In this document: positions 43,008 to 51,675 of the stretch, piece after piece
Numbering within the stretch: the stretch's first letter is position 1
Layout of the letters: every line of letters starts with the position of its first letter
Source: an uncultured Desulfatitalea sp.
Lineage (GTDB): Bacteria; Desulfobacterota; Desulfobacteria; Desulfobacterales; Desulfosarcinaceae
DNA: 64,000 nt
Assembly (NCBI GenBank): GCA_937868765.1
Contig: CALMNL010000006.1
Location: 372,001 to 436,000 of the forward strand
Direction: 5' to 3'
The notes under the pieces: model-generated
Database searches by the model: none
What the model was told of the DNA's origin: nothing
What the model saw: the letters and a program-made list of their open reading frames with translations, nothing else
Translations under genes and position numbers: made by a program

Positions 43008-43033
43008 GGAAAGCATGTCACATAATGCTTTCC
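43008..43033. repeat. Perfect 9-bp inverted repeat (GGAAAGCAT...ATGCTTTCC)
   Basis: Two 9-bp arms with an 8-bp spacer, in the 150-bp gap between the split-barrel and DsrE genes. No T-run follows on either strand, so an operator or attenuator is as likely as a terminator. Confidence 0.45.
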
Positions 43034-43064
43034 ACATGAACAATTGGTGACTATGATCAGGGCA

Positions 43065-43472
43065 TTATCCTATTTTCTTTCCTGCGTTGGGACCAGGAGA
43101 CTGATCATAAATCTCTTCAACTGTGATCTTTGCCACGTATTTGGGCTCGGGGAGCGGTTTTGGCGCCTTCTTCAGTTCCTCTCTTACCTTCTCGTAAATT
43201 GGACCGCTGTCGATAAGCTCCGCTTTTCCCTTGAATTGATACCCAATGAATTTTTCATGGTCTACAAGGGTTACTGCGACCTTTGGGTTGTTCTGGAGAT
43301 TGTCCCTGGTTTTGAGAGAAAAGAGGTCGGCAAAGATAATCGTGTTTTCGTCCAGCACCTGAATAGTGCCTTTGGGAGTGACATTGGGCATGCCCTCCTG
43401 ATTAGCTGTGGCCACCCAACCCAGCTTACCCTTTACAAATTCCTGCAATTCTTTGGAAATACTTGACGCCAT
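43065..43472 (-). CDS. Pyridoxamine 5'-phosphate oxidase-like FMN-binding split-barrel protein
   Basis: 135 residues. KLGWVATANQEGMPNVTPKG and ENTIIFADLFSLKTRDNLQN, then PKVAVTLVDHEKFIGYQFKG are the usual strands of the flavin split-barrel. These bind FMN or F420 and reduce small substrates. An AGGAGG stands close before ATG 43472. Part of the redox cassette. Confidence 0.85.
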   Translation of the reverse strand: MASSISKELQEFVKGKLGWVATANQEGMPNVTPKGTIQVLDENTIIFADLFSLKTRDNLQNNPKVAVTLVDHEKFIGYQFKGKAELIDSGPIYEKVREELKKAPKPLPEPKYVAKITVEEIYDQSPGPNAGKKIG

Positions 43473-43597
43473 GATTACCTCCTATGTGTCATAACATGTC
43501 TTTAAAACACGAAAACGCCTATAATTCGGCCAGCAATAAAGTCCTTTGTCTTTATCGTGTTTCACCTCCTTTCCGTTGGTGTGGTCACACTCCACTG

Positions 43598-44251
43598 TTA
43601 CATTGCCAGTTGTCCACGCAGACGGGCAGCGATTACAAGTCCGAGATCATGTGCCTGCTGCCATGTTTCTTTTTGGTTTTCAATAGTGCTGAATTTCTCG
43701 GATGTCACGGTCGTGTCCTCACCGAATATCCAAGGGAGAGCGCTCATGGGGCATGTCTCGCCATAACCGCATACCATGCATTCGGGATTGCCAACTGCTT
43801 TCAATTGGCCCAATACCTCCATCCCTTCAAGTTTAAGCGCATGAGAGATTTGATCGGTAGCCTCATTAAGACCGGGCGTTCCACGTCCTATCCCCGTAGC
43901 GACAACAACAGCCAGTTTTCCTCTGTTAAGGCCATTTTGATGACGAAGGGAGAAGAGACGTTCCAGAAAAGCTTTCGTAAAACCATCCACGCCGCCATAG
44001 GGGCTGTATCCGCCGACTACGAGCGCTCCCGCGTTACGCACCTTCTCTGCAATTGCTGGGAAATCGTCGTCCACTTTGCAGATATTGTCCTTTTTACAAC
44101 CCAAACAAGCTATGCATGGGCTGATACGTGTCTTACTTAATTTTATGAATTCTGCACTGAGACCACTTGCCTTCAATACCGCTTGGATCAATCGATCCGT
44201 ATTGCTATTTTGGATCGGGCTTCCAGATACACCTATAATTTGTGTTCTCAT
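43598..44251 (-). CDS. NAD(P)H-dependent FMN reductase / iron-sulfur flavoprotein-like
   Basis: 217 residues from ATG 44251 with AAGGAG upstream. Flavodoxin-fold signature QIIGVSGSPIQNSNTDRLIQ is followed by a cysteine cluster (ISPCIACLGCKKDNICKVDD) typical of ISF-type flavoproteins, then GGYSPYGGVDGFTKAFLERL. A further C-terminal pair lies in PECMVCGYGETCPMS. It likely moves electrons between NAD(P)H, FMN and an Fe-S centre in anaerobic redox defence, and pairs well with the peroxiredoxin-like gene upstream. Confidence 0.85.
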   Translation of the reverse strand: MRTQIIGVSGSPIQNSNTDRLIQAVLKASGLSAEFIKLSKTRISPCIACLGCKKDNICKVDDDFPAIAEKVRNAGALVVGGYSPYGGVDGFTKAFLERLFSLRHQNGLNRGKLAVVVATGIGRGTPGLNEATDQISHALKLEGMEVLGQLKAVGNPECMVCGYGETCPMSALPWIFGEDTTVTSEKFSTIENQKETWQQAHDLGLVIAARLRGQLAM

Positions 44252-44307
44252 AATCGGCACTCCTTTATTAAATGGAACCATTTAATGAAATCATCTTCAG
44301 TAATCGA

Positions 44308-44976
44308 TTAAACCTGTCGATTACGAATTATAATCAACTCAAGCTTTTTGATTGTTTCTGACGGCTCAGGCCGTATTGTGTAGTCCACATTCACCTCGGC
44401 ATCGAGAATACGCCGACTTCGATCCACAATCAGCCGTGCCGGCATGGGAAGCCGCCATCGTCCGTCAGCATTGGCTCGTTGAAGGTCCACTCCCAAAGCG
44501 ACGTAGACTTTTTGCAGACGATGAGGTAACTCAAAAACCAAACCGAGAGATTCGGAGAGGGTAAGCCCGACATCACTGAACACTTCGTACTTAAGCCCTA
44601 ATTTACGTTTTACCGCATGATTGATTGACGGCTTTTGGGGAGAAATTGCAATTAAGCCAGCTCTTATCCTATTGATTTCGTCGAAAAAATCATTTAGAGC
44701 CTCCAGCTCCAAATTACAGTAAGGTCACCAAATTCCCCGGTAGAAGGTGACAACCGTATATTCTCGATATAGGTAACTTGCTGGTTTGACTGGCAAACTG
44801 CGGCTATTCATAAGCATCGCATCGGGAAACGTGTCCCCCTTTTGTACAGCTTGCTCTAGAATGCCCGATTTACTCAAATCCTCGGTAGAGGATTGCATGA
44901 TCAATCTGAAATCCTTGGGAATTCTTGCAACTGAGTTCAGCTTGAGGTCGTTTATCCTGTCTTTGAGAGTCTGCAT
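44308..44976 (-). CDS. Peroxiredoxin-like selenoprotein, UxxC type (in-frame UGA at codon 84)
   Basis: 222 residues when the UGA at 44725-44727 is read as selenocysteine. The site is FYRGIW-U84-PYC87-NLELEAL, where the family has RGxWCPYC. The thioredoxin-fold frame continues for 138 codons with family similarity (GLIAISPQKPS, KLGLKYEVFSDVGL, PMPARLIVDRSRRILDAEV). The AhpC/TSA-like enzymes reduce peroxides with the U/C pair. An 8-bp stem-loop with a UGGAG loop follows at the right distance. Automatic callers split it into two short ORFs. First gene of the redox cassette, 27 bp before the spacer to the FMN reductase. Confidence 0.85.
44693..44713 (-). promoter_or_regulatory. Candidate bacterial SECIS stem-loop
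   Basis: TTTGGAGC pairs with GCTCTAAA (8 bp, one G-U) around a UGGAG loop. The loop begins at the 20th base after UGA, the same distance as in the candidate at 12021-12038. Confidence 0.6.
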
Positions 44977-45023
44977 ATCGCCTTCCTAATCAATAACTAT
45001 GTGTTGGGGTTACCTTCTGATTT

Positions 45024-45065
45024 AGTATAACAAAGGAAATCGGGGAGTGCCGTAGCAATCGCTAC
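45024..45065 (-). promoter_or_regulatory. Possible promoter and operator of the redox cassette
   Basis: Minus-strand TATACT (45024-45029) with a weak -35 overlapped by GTAGC-N4-GCTAC (45052-45065), about 75 bp before the operon edge. A poor -35 plus a palindrome suggests an activated promoter, perhaps by the Crp-like protein. The rest of 44977-45229 shows no gene. Confidence 0.35.
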
Positions 45066-45229
45066 AATGGAAAACTTTTCAGACGCTGAAGGACTTAGTG
45101 TAGGCACGGTTTAGGAAAAAGGCTGGCATGGGGGTCGGCATACAGGGAAATCTAAATGATTGCTCAAACCAGTGCAAGCAACTAAATTGTTTAAAAGTAG
45201 ATCGAGGATAGTCGCAAGTCCCCGAAAGG

Positions 45230-45592
45230 CTAAATCCCATGCAGCCGTACCAGCTTCAGCACCTTGTGGGTCACGACGCCGAAAAGGCGCTCTTCCACTA
45301 CGGTCTGAACCCGGAAAACGTCCGCCCCGCTGCGCACCCGGTCTTCCGGTCTCACATCCAGGGCGGGGAGCACGCAGGCCGTGGCGTCGATCTTGTTGGC
45401 GAGGTCCTCCGGCGGCGTTTCGATGAACTCGAGCGGAAAGGTCTCCACTTCAGTGAACGATGCGTCGTCCGATCCATACAATCGCTCGCCCGGAACGGCG
45501 CGCAGCAACGCCGCTTCCTGCCCGCATGCCAGGATCAGTTCCTTTACGTCCCCGGCGGCCGCCGCTTTCTCGGGATCGCTCAAGAGGGTCAC
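45230..45592 (-). CDS. Head-closure / connector protein
   Basis: 120 residues, next in order after the connector at 45589-46047 with a 4-bp overlap. The sequence shows the beta-barrel-like pattern of head-tail joining proteins (VRPEDRVRSGADVFRVQTVV). No precise family recognised; position is the main evidence. Confidence 0.55.
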   Translation of the reverse strand: MTLLSDPEKAAAAGDVKELILACGQEAALLRAVPGERLYGSDDASFTEVETFPLEFIETPPEDLANKIDATACVLPALDVRPEDRVRSGADVFRVQTVVEERLFGVVTHKVLKLVRLHGI

Positions 45593-46047
45593 AGCTCAAG
45601 CTCGCTTCCTTGATCGTAGATGACCGGCGCGAGTCCTCCGGGGGTGATGATGTAGTCCTCGGGGGATGCGGCGGCTCCCGGTTTGATTTCACTCAGCCGC
45701 TGCTTGTACACGGCCTTGAGGTCTTCCTCGATCCCGGCCCAATGCTCGGGTTGCTTGGTTTTATCCACCCGCTTGTCGCCGCTGGAAAAGGAAAACGCAT
45801 TGGCGGTCTGGGCCCGCATGACTTGGCAGGCATGTATTTGGCCAAGCAAAAGCAGCAGTTCACGAGTCTCGCCTTCCGGCTCCGGAACCACCTCTCCGTT
45901 CACGACGGACATGGAAAGCTCCAGGTCGCGCGCCAAACGATACACGCCCTTCAGGATGCATCGGGAAAGGACGTCATCGGTAAACAGCTCGCCCTGGGGG
46001 TCGGACAGGTCGGTCCGGAGAACGGCGACGAGATCAGCCAGCGCCAC
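45589..46047 (-). CDS. Head-tail connector protein (gp6-like)
   Basis: 152 residues, helical (LVAVLRTDLSDPQGELFTDD, then SRCILKGVYRLARDLEL), as expected for HK97 gp6-type adaptors that attach below the portal. It lies in the normal position after the capsid genes. Length normal. Confidence 0.6.
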   Translation of the reverse strand: MALADLVAVLRTDLSDPQGELFTDDVLSRCILKGVYRLARDLELSMSVVNGEVVPEPEGETRELLLLLGQIHACQVMRAQTANAFSFSSGDKRVDKTKQPEHWAGIEEDLKAVYKQRLSEIKPGAAASPEDYIITPGGLAPVIYDQGSELEL

Positions 46048-46396
46048 CTTCCACCTCCGTCAGCCGCTTCTTGAGGGCGTCGATCACCGTTCGTCGTTTC
46101 TCGCCCGCCAAGTGGGCTTTAAGTTTGTCAGGGTCCTTTTCGACGCCGATCCGGGAAATAGCCTCGGCTGCGGTAAGATCGGTGATGTCCTCTCGCCGCG
46201 GCTCGGCCGACGAGGTTGATTCCTCTCTCGGCTTATCATCTCCGCCGTCCATCCGCGCGAGCCTTCCCGCGGACAACGCCGATTCCATTTGGGGGGAAAG
46301 CGCGTCCGTTTCAAAGGTCTCGCCTGGATCGAGACGCAGCTTGGCGTCGGCGATGATCAGGACTCCCGGTCGGATGTTCTTCAGTTTCACCGTCAC
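46034..46396 (-). CDS. Small phage head-region protein
   Basis: 120 residues. A short beta domain (KLKNIRPGVLIIADAKLRLD, then PGETFETDAL) is followed by a charged linker and a helical C-terminus. The N-terminal part resembles that of 37562-37852. Possible head-decoration or connector accessory. Confidence 0.5.
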   Translation of the reverse strand: MTVKLKNIRPGVLIIADAKLRLDPGETFETDALSPQMESALSAGRLARMDGGDDKPREESTSSAEPRREDITDLTAAEAISRIGVEKDPDKLKAHLAGEKRRTVIDALKKRLTEVEGGAG

Positions 46397-46408
46397 GGTT
46401 CACCTCCG

Positions 46409-47272
46409 TCAGCCGAGAATCTTGATCTTGGTGAGAATGTCCGGGCGGGTGATGCCTTGCCCCAGTTCCGACCAGACGAGCCAGCCCGTCTTGAAGCGGG
46501 TCTTCTGCTCGATGGCTTCGGTCTTGAGGTTTTCGCGCACCGGCAACTTGCCCACTTCCTCGTCGGGGATGAGCAGCACCTCGTCGATGGCCTGCGCAGC
46601 GGTCAACAGAATGCCGCCGGTCCCGTAGTTCTTGATGACGCCCTTGGCCCGCAGTTCGGCTTTGGTTTCCGGGTCGAGGTTCCAGCCCCGCAGGTCATTG
46701 AAACGCCGGCCCCTCATGACGATGTACTTCACCGTCAACTCGAGGTCTTCGATGATGGAGATCGCCTCGTTGAGCGCCTCCTCGGTGAGGGTCGCGCCGG
46801 TCACCTCCACGGTGTTGGCCGCGGGAACCGCCGCCGAAAGCACCGTAATGGTCCGCTTGTCGATCTCCTTGCGGATTTCGTCCGCGGCCGAGGTCTGGAT
46901 GTCCATCAGGGTGCCGATGTTGCCGTTCTTGAGCACCGAGACGTCGACCATAGGCGCGGAGTGGATGCGGTTGGTGGGAAACTCCACTTCGTCCTTGCCG
47001 ACTTCCTGCTCCTGAGCCTCGCCCTCGGTGGAAATCCAGTAGGCCTTCACTTTGGGCTTCTTCTGGTAAAGAGGGCGCTCTCCCTTGGGCAGAGTGTGCT
47101 TCGTGAGCAGGAGCGAAGAGATCTCCTTGCGCTTGATTTCCTGTTCGATGGGCTCGGCGATGGCTGCGGCCAGCGCGCGCATCCCTTCCGGGGACTCAAG
47201 CGCCTCGGACATCAGGCGCGCCATCGTCTCCATGTATTCCTGGCTGTGCACGTTCATGCGGATCGTCTCCAT
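46409..47272 (-). CDS. Major capsid protein
   Basis: 287 residues. Gene order (protease-scaffold, decoration, this protein, connectors) and a sequence with HK97-fold features support this: an N-terminal arm helix (MARLMSEALESPEGMRALAA), an E-loop region (TLPKGERPLYQKKPKVKAYW), P-domain helices and the AQAIDEVLLIPDEEVGKLPV stretch like encapsulin/HK97 A-domains. It is short for the fold and may need no large delta domain because scaffold is encoded upstream. Confidence 0.8.
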   Translation of the reverse strand: METIRMNVHSQEYMETMARLMSEALESPEGMRALAAAIAEPIEQEIKRKEISSLLLTKHTLPKGERPLYQKKPKVKAYWISTEGEAQEQEVGKDEVEFPTNRIHSAPMVDVSVLKNGNIGTLMDIQTSAADEIRKEIDKRTITVLSAAVPAANTVEVTGATLTEEALNEAISIIEDLELTVKYIVMRGRRFNDLRGWNLDPETKAELRAKGVIKNYGTGGILLTAAQAIDEVLLIPDEEVGKLPVRENLKTEAIEQKTRFKTGWLVWSELGQGITRPDILTKIKILG

Positions 47273-47290
47273 ATCGTTTTCCTCCTGTAA

Positions 47291-47659
47291 TCAGATGAGC
47301 ATCCGGAACTTGATCGTTCCGCCGGAGACGGAGACGGCCCGGGCGATGACTTCCTCGCCCGCCTGCACGCCCGCGGTGAGTTTGCCGTTGGCCGAAACCT
47401 TCAGGTCGTCGCCGGGATTCACGGTCCCTTCGAAGACGTCGGTCTCGTAGACGCCGCCCATGCAGTAGATGCCGGGCATCTCTCCGTTCTTGTAGTCCTT
47501 GATCAGAATGCCGAAGGACTTGGCCGTCGGCGTGGTGTTTACGGCGAAGAGGTCGTTGCCGACGATCCTCACCACCTGGCCGAGTTGGCCGTCGCCCTGC
47601 AGGTAGCCGTCGCCGTATGCGAGGCCCCGGTGATTGGGATTGATGAAAGCCATGGTCAT
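47291..47659 (-). CDS. Head decoration / stabilisation protein
   Basis: 122 residues, all beta, starting FINPNHRGLAYGDGYLQGD. It has the GTVNPGDDLKVSANGKLTAG-like ending typical of small capsid-decorating proteins (DUF2190-type). It lies between scaffold and capsid genes, the usual place. Confidence 0.65.
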   Translation of the reverse strand: MTMAFINPNHRGLAYGDGYLQGDGQLGQVVRIVGNDLFAVNTTPTAKSFGILIKDYKNGEMPGIYCMGGVYETDVFEGTVNPGDDLKVSANGKLTAGVQAGEEVIARAVSVSGGTIKFRMLI

Positions 47660-47669
47660 TCCTCCTTTG

Positions 47670-50600
47670 TCAGTTGGTCGAAACCGGTTCGCCGGTCGCC
47701 GTCGCCACTCGTTGCCGGTAGGCGGCCATGAAGCCGCTCTTCAGCCGGTCCTCGAGGCTCGTCTTTTTGTCTTCCACATCCTTCGGACGGACGCCCGCGT
47801 CGCTGCGCAGGGGCGGGTCGTCGCAACCGCATGACGCCTTCGCGGTTTCCGCGCCCGCTCCTCGGTCCTTCGCGTCCTTGTCCTCGGAGTGACCGCGGGA
47901 ACCGGCCTTCATCATCCGCTCGAAAGCGGCTTCACTGGCGGCGAAGGCCTCGTCGGAAAGACCGGCCAGACGGCTCAGCTCCTGTTCGCGATCCTCGTCG
48001 CTCTCGAATGCCAGCCCGCTCTTTTCGATCTTGCGCAGGAGCTTCTGGGCCCGGCTCCTGTTCGCGGCGGCCTTTTTCTCCGCCTCCAGTTCCTCGAGCT
48101 GCTTCTGCAGCGCGAGAACCTGCTGTTTGAGTTCCTTGTTCTCCCGCTCCAGTTCCTTGAGCCGGGTCTTGTCATCGGGCGCGGTCCCACCGCCGCCGTC
48201 GTCCTTCTTCTTGGCGGCTTCCGCCGCCCGTTCCTCGGTATCCTTTTGTTTCTCGTCCATTGTCGGACCTCCTTCAGAGTGGGTTGTCGAACCATCGTTT
48301 TCCGCCGCAGCGACTTTCAGGATGCGGGCGTTTTCATCCGCGCCTTTGCGGTCGAGGAGCCCGAGCCCGGTGAAAGTGACGCCGTGGAGGATTTCGTAGA
48401 CGGGCTGCCCCTGGAGCTCGCCGCCTTTGTTCTTGCGCAGGTGGACGCAGTAATCGCTCTTCGAAACGACGCGTTTGCCGCAGATCGAGCACTCGCCTTC
48501 CTCGTAGTCGCATTCCATGGAGACCTGGGAGATGATCCCTTTGCGGATGAGCTTGTAGGCCAACTGCGCGTGCGGGCTGTCGGAGACATAGAGTTCCCCC
48601 GCGCACTCGATCCGGCCGCCGCTTTCGTCCTCCACGTAATCCGCCCCCACGATGCCGCCGACGATGTCGGTGAAATCCTGGGAATGCTTCAGGTCGATCT
48701 TCTTGTTGACCGCCGTCATGTAACGGGCGGCCAGTTCGTCTGGGGTGAAGTGGTCGCCGTTTTTGTTCGTGCCGGCCCGGCAGAGAATGAAGGTGAACTG
48801 AGGATCGCCCGCGGCCTGGTCCAATGCCGCCGCCTCGGTCTGGAGCCCGGCGAACGTATCAAGCGACAGCTCCACGGGGAACGAGGTGTGACATGCCGCC
48901 GGTGCCCGCGAATCCGCTTTGGACCGCGCCGCGCCGCGTGATTTGGAGGCGACGAAGAGCAGCTCCCGGGCGTGTTTGCCTTCCCGGCCGATGTCCTTGG
49001 CGATGTTGTAGTCCACTTCCATGCCGCGGACTCGGACCAGACCATAGTGTTGGGCGAAGATTTCCTTGATTTCCTCCTCCCGCGGGTAAGCCCGGTCGCG
49101 GTATGACAGGAGCACCGTGCCGTACTTGCCGCGGGCGTCGGCTGCCATCGTTTCCATCAGGGAACGGATCGATTCCTTGGTGTAGCGTGTCCGGGACGGG
49201 TAATTGCGGCGGGGGTTGTCCTGGAGTTCCTTGTCCGCCCAGCGGGTCATGAGCCCTTCGATGAAATGCAGGGAATCCTCGTAGTCGTTGCTGCCGAACT
49301 CGGTGACGTATGGCGGGTCCAGATACAGAACGTCCGCGCCGAATCGACGGACAGTTTCGGCCGCGTCCAGGTTGAACGCCTTGCACTCCTTGCCGTTGTC
49401 GAAGACCAGCCGATTGAGTTGGCCCACCGAGCGTCGGAACGACTCGATGAACTTGGACAGCGGCGGATTGGAGAGCTGGGATTGCTCCAGGCTGGCATCC
49501 GTGTCGAGATCGGCCCGGCGGTGCATCTTGGACCGCGAGAACTGACCGAAGGCGCTCTTGGCCTTCACGGTGGTACCGAGCGCGGCCAGCGCCAGATCTT
49601 TCTTGTAGCCGTGAAGCTTCTGGATGTTCGCCCAGACCTGGTCGAGCCAACGGAGCACCGGCTTGGTGTAGTAGTAGCCGTAGAAGTGATCGACGATAAA
49701 CATGCCCGCGTCCGCATTGGGGGCGAGGATTCGATCCACGTCCTCGTCGCTCAGAGTCTCGCTGGAGTTCTCCACCACGGCCCGCGCCAGATGGTGGGGA
49801 TACCGCAGGAGATCGTTGGCGATGACTTTCAGACCTTTGCGTTTGAAGTGATAGGCGACGTTGGCCCCGCCTGAAAAAGCATCGAGGATGCTCTCCGCGT
49901 CCTTGGGGACATGGCTTTCGATCCAACCGAGCATCAAGTATTTGCTGCCCATGAAACCGGTGACGCGGACTGATTCCGCTTTCCCGGCCTGGCAGCTCAG
50001 GAGGTCCAGCGATTCGCCCAGCGGAGCGTCCGCCAGAGCGATCAGATTCTCCTCCACTCGCAGGGCGGCATCCACGGCCCGTCCGGCCTCGTGCTTGTCG
50101 ATCCACTCCTTGGCTTTTTCCATGGTCCAGCCGTCCGGGTTCTTCTCCGTCTTGCGGACGAACCGGTAGGCCTGCAGCACCATGGAACGCGGATTTCCGC
50201 CATCGGGCACGAACTCCTTTTTCAAGCGTCCGATGATGATCGCAACGCCGTCGACGCCATCCAGGGGCTTGCGGCGGAAGCTGTCGGGTTCGAACTCGTC
50301 CGGGTTACGGACGCGGTAGCGGACCTCGTTCTCGGTTTCCTCCCAGACGGCCACGGCGCTCAGTTCGTCCTGTGTGGACGCCTTGGCGGACCGCTCCGCG
50401 CCCTCGGCCCTGCGGCAGATGAACAGACGTTCCTTGGCGTGGGACGCCTCGCCGTGCCGGGATGTGATGGCGTAATGGTGATCGTGGGAGCGCATGGACG
50501 AATCCCGTCCCATGGAGGCGATGATCCGCCGCATCTCCGATTCGTTCGGATAGGCGTGGTCCCGGTAGGAAATGAGCCAGTGCGGGAAGTGTTTGGAGTT

Positions 50601-51533
50601 GCCGAGGAAGGACTCGAAGAACTCCGCGGCATTGGCGCGGGTCACAGTCTTGTGGTCGGTCTCGTAGTGCTTGGTCTTGGAGTCTTCGACAAGGGTCAGC
50701 CCTTCCCAATAGGTCATCAGCCCTTCCACGAAGTGGTAGGATTTTTCGTAGTTGGTGGTCGAGAACTCCGTAGCATAGGGCGGATCGAAATAGGCCAGGT
50801 CGGCCTTGGCCTCCGGCAAGAAATCGTTGATGTCCTTGCGGGACGCCTTGCACTCCTTGCCGTTGTCGAAAACGAGGGCGTTGATGCGGGCAACGTTCTT
50901 GCGCAGGCGCTCCTTGAATTCCTCCGGGGTGTCCTCGCGCTTGCCGTAGCGGGTCGACGACGAGAAATGTCCGAAGCCGCCCTTGCCGGACATGCAGGTC
51001 TTGCCCAGGGCGAAGAGAGCGATGTCTTTCTTGAAACCCGAGAGTTTGTCGATGTTCGACCGGATCGTGTCGATCAGGCCGTGGACGCCCTTGGCGAAGA
51101 AGATGCCCTTGAAGTTGTCCCGGACGAAGGTTCCGGCCTTCGCGTTGTCCGCGAGCAGCGCCTCCAGGTCCTCATCGGAGAGACGCACCTTGTCGTTCTC
51201 GATGATCGCCCGGGCCGCGTGGTGGCAGTAGCGCAGCCGGTCGTTGGCCAGGACCCGCAGGCCCTTGGTCTTGTACATGTAGGCCACGACAGCCGAGCCG
51301 GAAAACGCGTCGACGACGGATTCCACGCCGTCCGGGGTGTGCTTCCAAATCCAATCCACCAGCTTCTGCTTCGAGCCGATGTAGTTGGTGATGTACTTGG
51401 GCCGCTGTTCCGGCGACGGCTCCTCGGCAGCGGCCTCGGCCTGGGCCTCGAGCGCTTCGAAGTCCAGGTCAAGGGCGGCGTCCGTTTCGAGTAGGAACGC
51501 CAGCCGGTCACGGTCGGTTGCGAAAAGTTCCAT
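47670..51533 (-). CDS. Fusion: two D12 DNA adenine methyltransferases + prohead protease + scaffold
   Basis: 1287 residues. Domain 1 (about 46-375): D12-class N6-adenine MTase with YIGSKQKL (51-58), motif I DAFSGSAVVAY (from 75) and catalytic DPPY (250-253). Residues about 390-490 are a spacer of unknown fold (RYRVRNPDEFEPDSFRRKPL, then DGWTMEKAKEWIDKHEAGRA). Domain 2 (about 520-865): second MTase with FMGSKYLMLG, DAFSGGANVAY (from 551) and DPPY (739-742). Domain 3 (about 910-1075): prohead-protease-like, with His950 in DLKHSQDF and Ser1005 in ISQVSMEC, plus a CSICGK-CVH zinc-ribbon insert. Domain 4 (about 1120-1287): coiled-coil scaffold. Each catalytic site looks intact. The MTases may be packaged in the head. 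Confidence 0.85.
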   Translation of the reverse strand: MELFATDRDRLAFLLETDAALDLDFEALEAQAEAAAEEPSPEQRPKYITNYIGSKQKLVDWIWKHTPDGVESVVDAFSGSAVVAYMYKTKGLRVLANDRLRYCHHAARAIIENDKVRLSDEDLEALLADNAKAGTFVRDNFKGIFFAKGVHGLIDTIRSNIDKLSGFKKDIALFALGKTCMSGKGGFGHFSSSTRYGKREDTPEEFKERLRKNVARINALVFDNGKECKASRKDINDFLPEAKADLAYFDPPYATEFSTTNYEKSYHFVEGLMTYWEGLTLVEDSKTKHYETDHKTVTRANAAEFFESFLGNSKHFPHWLISYRDHAYPNESEMRRIIASMGRDSSMRSHDHHYAITSRHGEASHAKERLFICRRAEGAERSAKASTQDELSAVAVWEETENEVRYRVRNPDEFEPDSFRRKPLDGVDGVAIIIGRLKKEFVPDGGNPRSMVLQAYRFVRKTEKNPDGWTMEKAKEWIDKHEAGRAVDAALRVEENLIALADAPLGESLDLLSCQAGKAESVRVTGFMGSKYLMLGWIESHVPKDAESILDAFSGGANVAYHFKRKGLKVIANDLLRYPHHLARAVVENSSETLSDEDVDRILAPNADAGMFIVDHFYGYYYTKPVLRWLDQVWANIQKLHGYKKDLALAALGTTVKAKSAFGQFSRSKMHRRADLDTDASLEQSQLSNPPLSKFIESFRRSVGQLNRLVFDNGKECKAFNLDAAETVRRFGADVLYLDPPYVTEFGSNDYEDSLHFIEGLMTRWADKELQDNPRRNYPSRTRYTKESIRSLMETMAADARGKYGTVLLSYRDRAYPREEEIKEIFAQHYGLVRVRGMEVDYNIAKDIGREGKHARELLFVASKSRGAARSKADSRAPAACHTSFPVELSLDTFAGLQTEAAALDQAAGDPQFTFILCRAGTNKNGDHFTPDELAARYMTAVNKKIDLKHSQDFTDIVGGIVGADYVEDESGGRIECAGELYVSDSPHAQLAYKLIRKGIISQVSMECDYEEGECSICGKRVVSKSDYCVHLRKNKGGELQGQPVYEILHGVTFTGLGLLDRKGADENARILKVAAAENDGSTTHSEGGPTMDEKQKDTEERAAEAAKKKDDGGGGTAPDDKTRLKELERENKELKQQVLALQKQLEELEAEKKAAANRSRAQKLLRKIEKSGLAFESDEDREQELSRLAGLSDEAFAASEAAFERMMKAGSRGHSEDKDAKDRGAGAETAKASCGCDDPPLRSDAGVRPKDVEDKKTSLEDRLKSGFMAAYRQRVATATGEPVSTN

Positions 51534-51637
51534 TCGGTTCTCCGGTCATGTCGCGACAAATCCGGTTGATGCCGGTGAGCGGTCGGCCCGTGCCCGGGAC
51601 GAACCCCGAACTCAGGCCGAGAGCCCTGTCGCTTGGA

Positions 51638-51667
51638 TACCTACCGGAGACCGTTGAAAAGTGTCGG
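51638..51667 (-). promoter_or_regulatory. Conserved phage motif, copy 3 (CCGAC-N15-CCGGTAGGTA)
   Basis: Minus-strand CCGAC and CCGGTAGGTA with a 15-bp spacer, 105 bp upstream of the methyltransferase-protease-scaffold gene. Confidence 0.65.
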
Positions 51668-51675
51668 AGGGGGAA

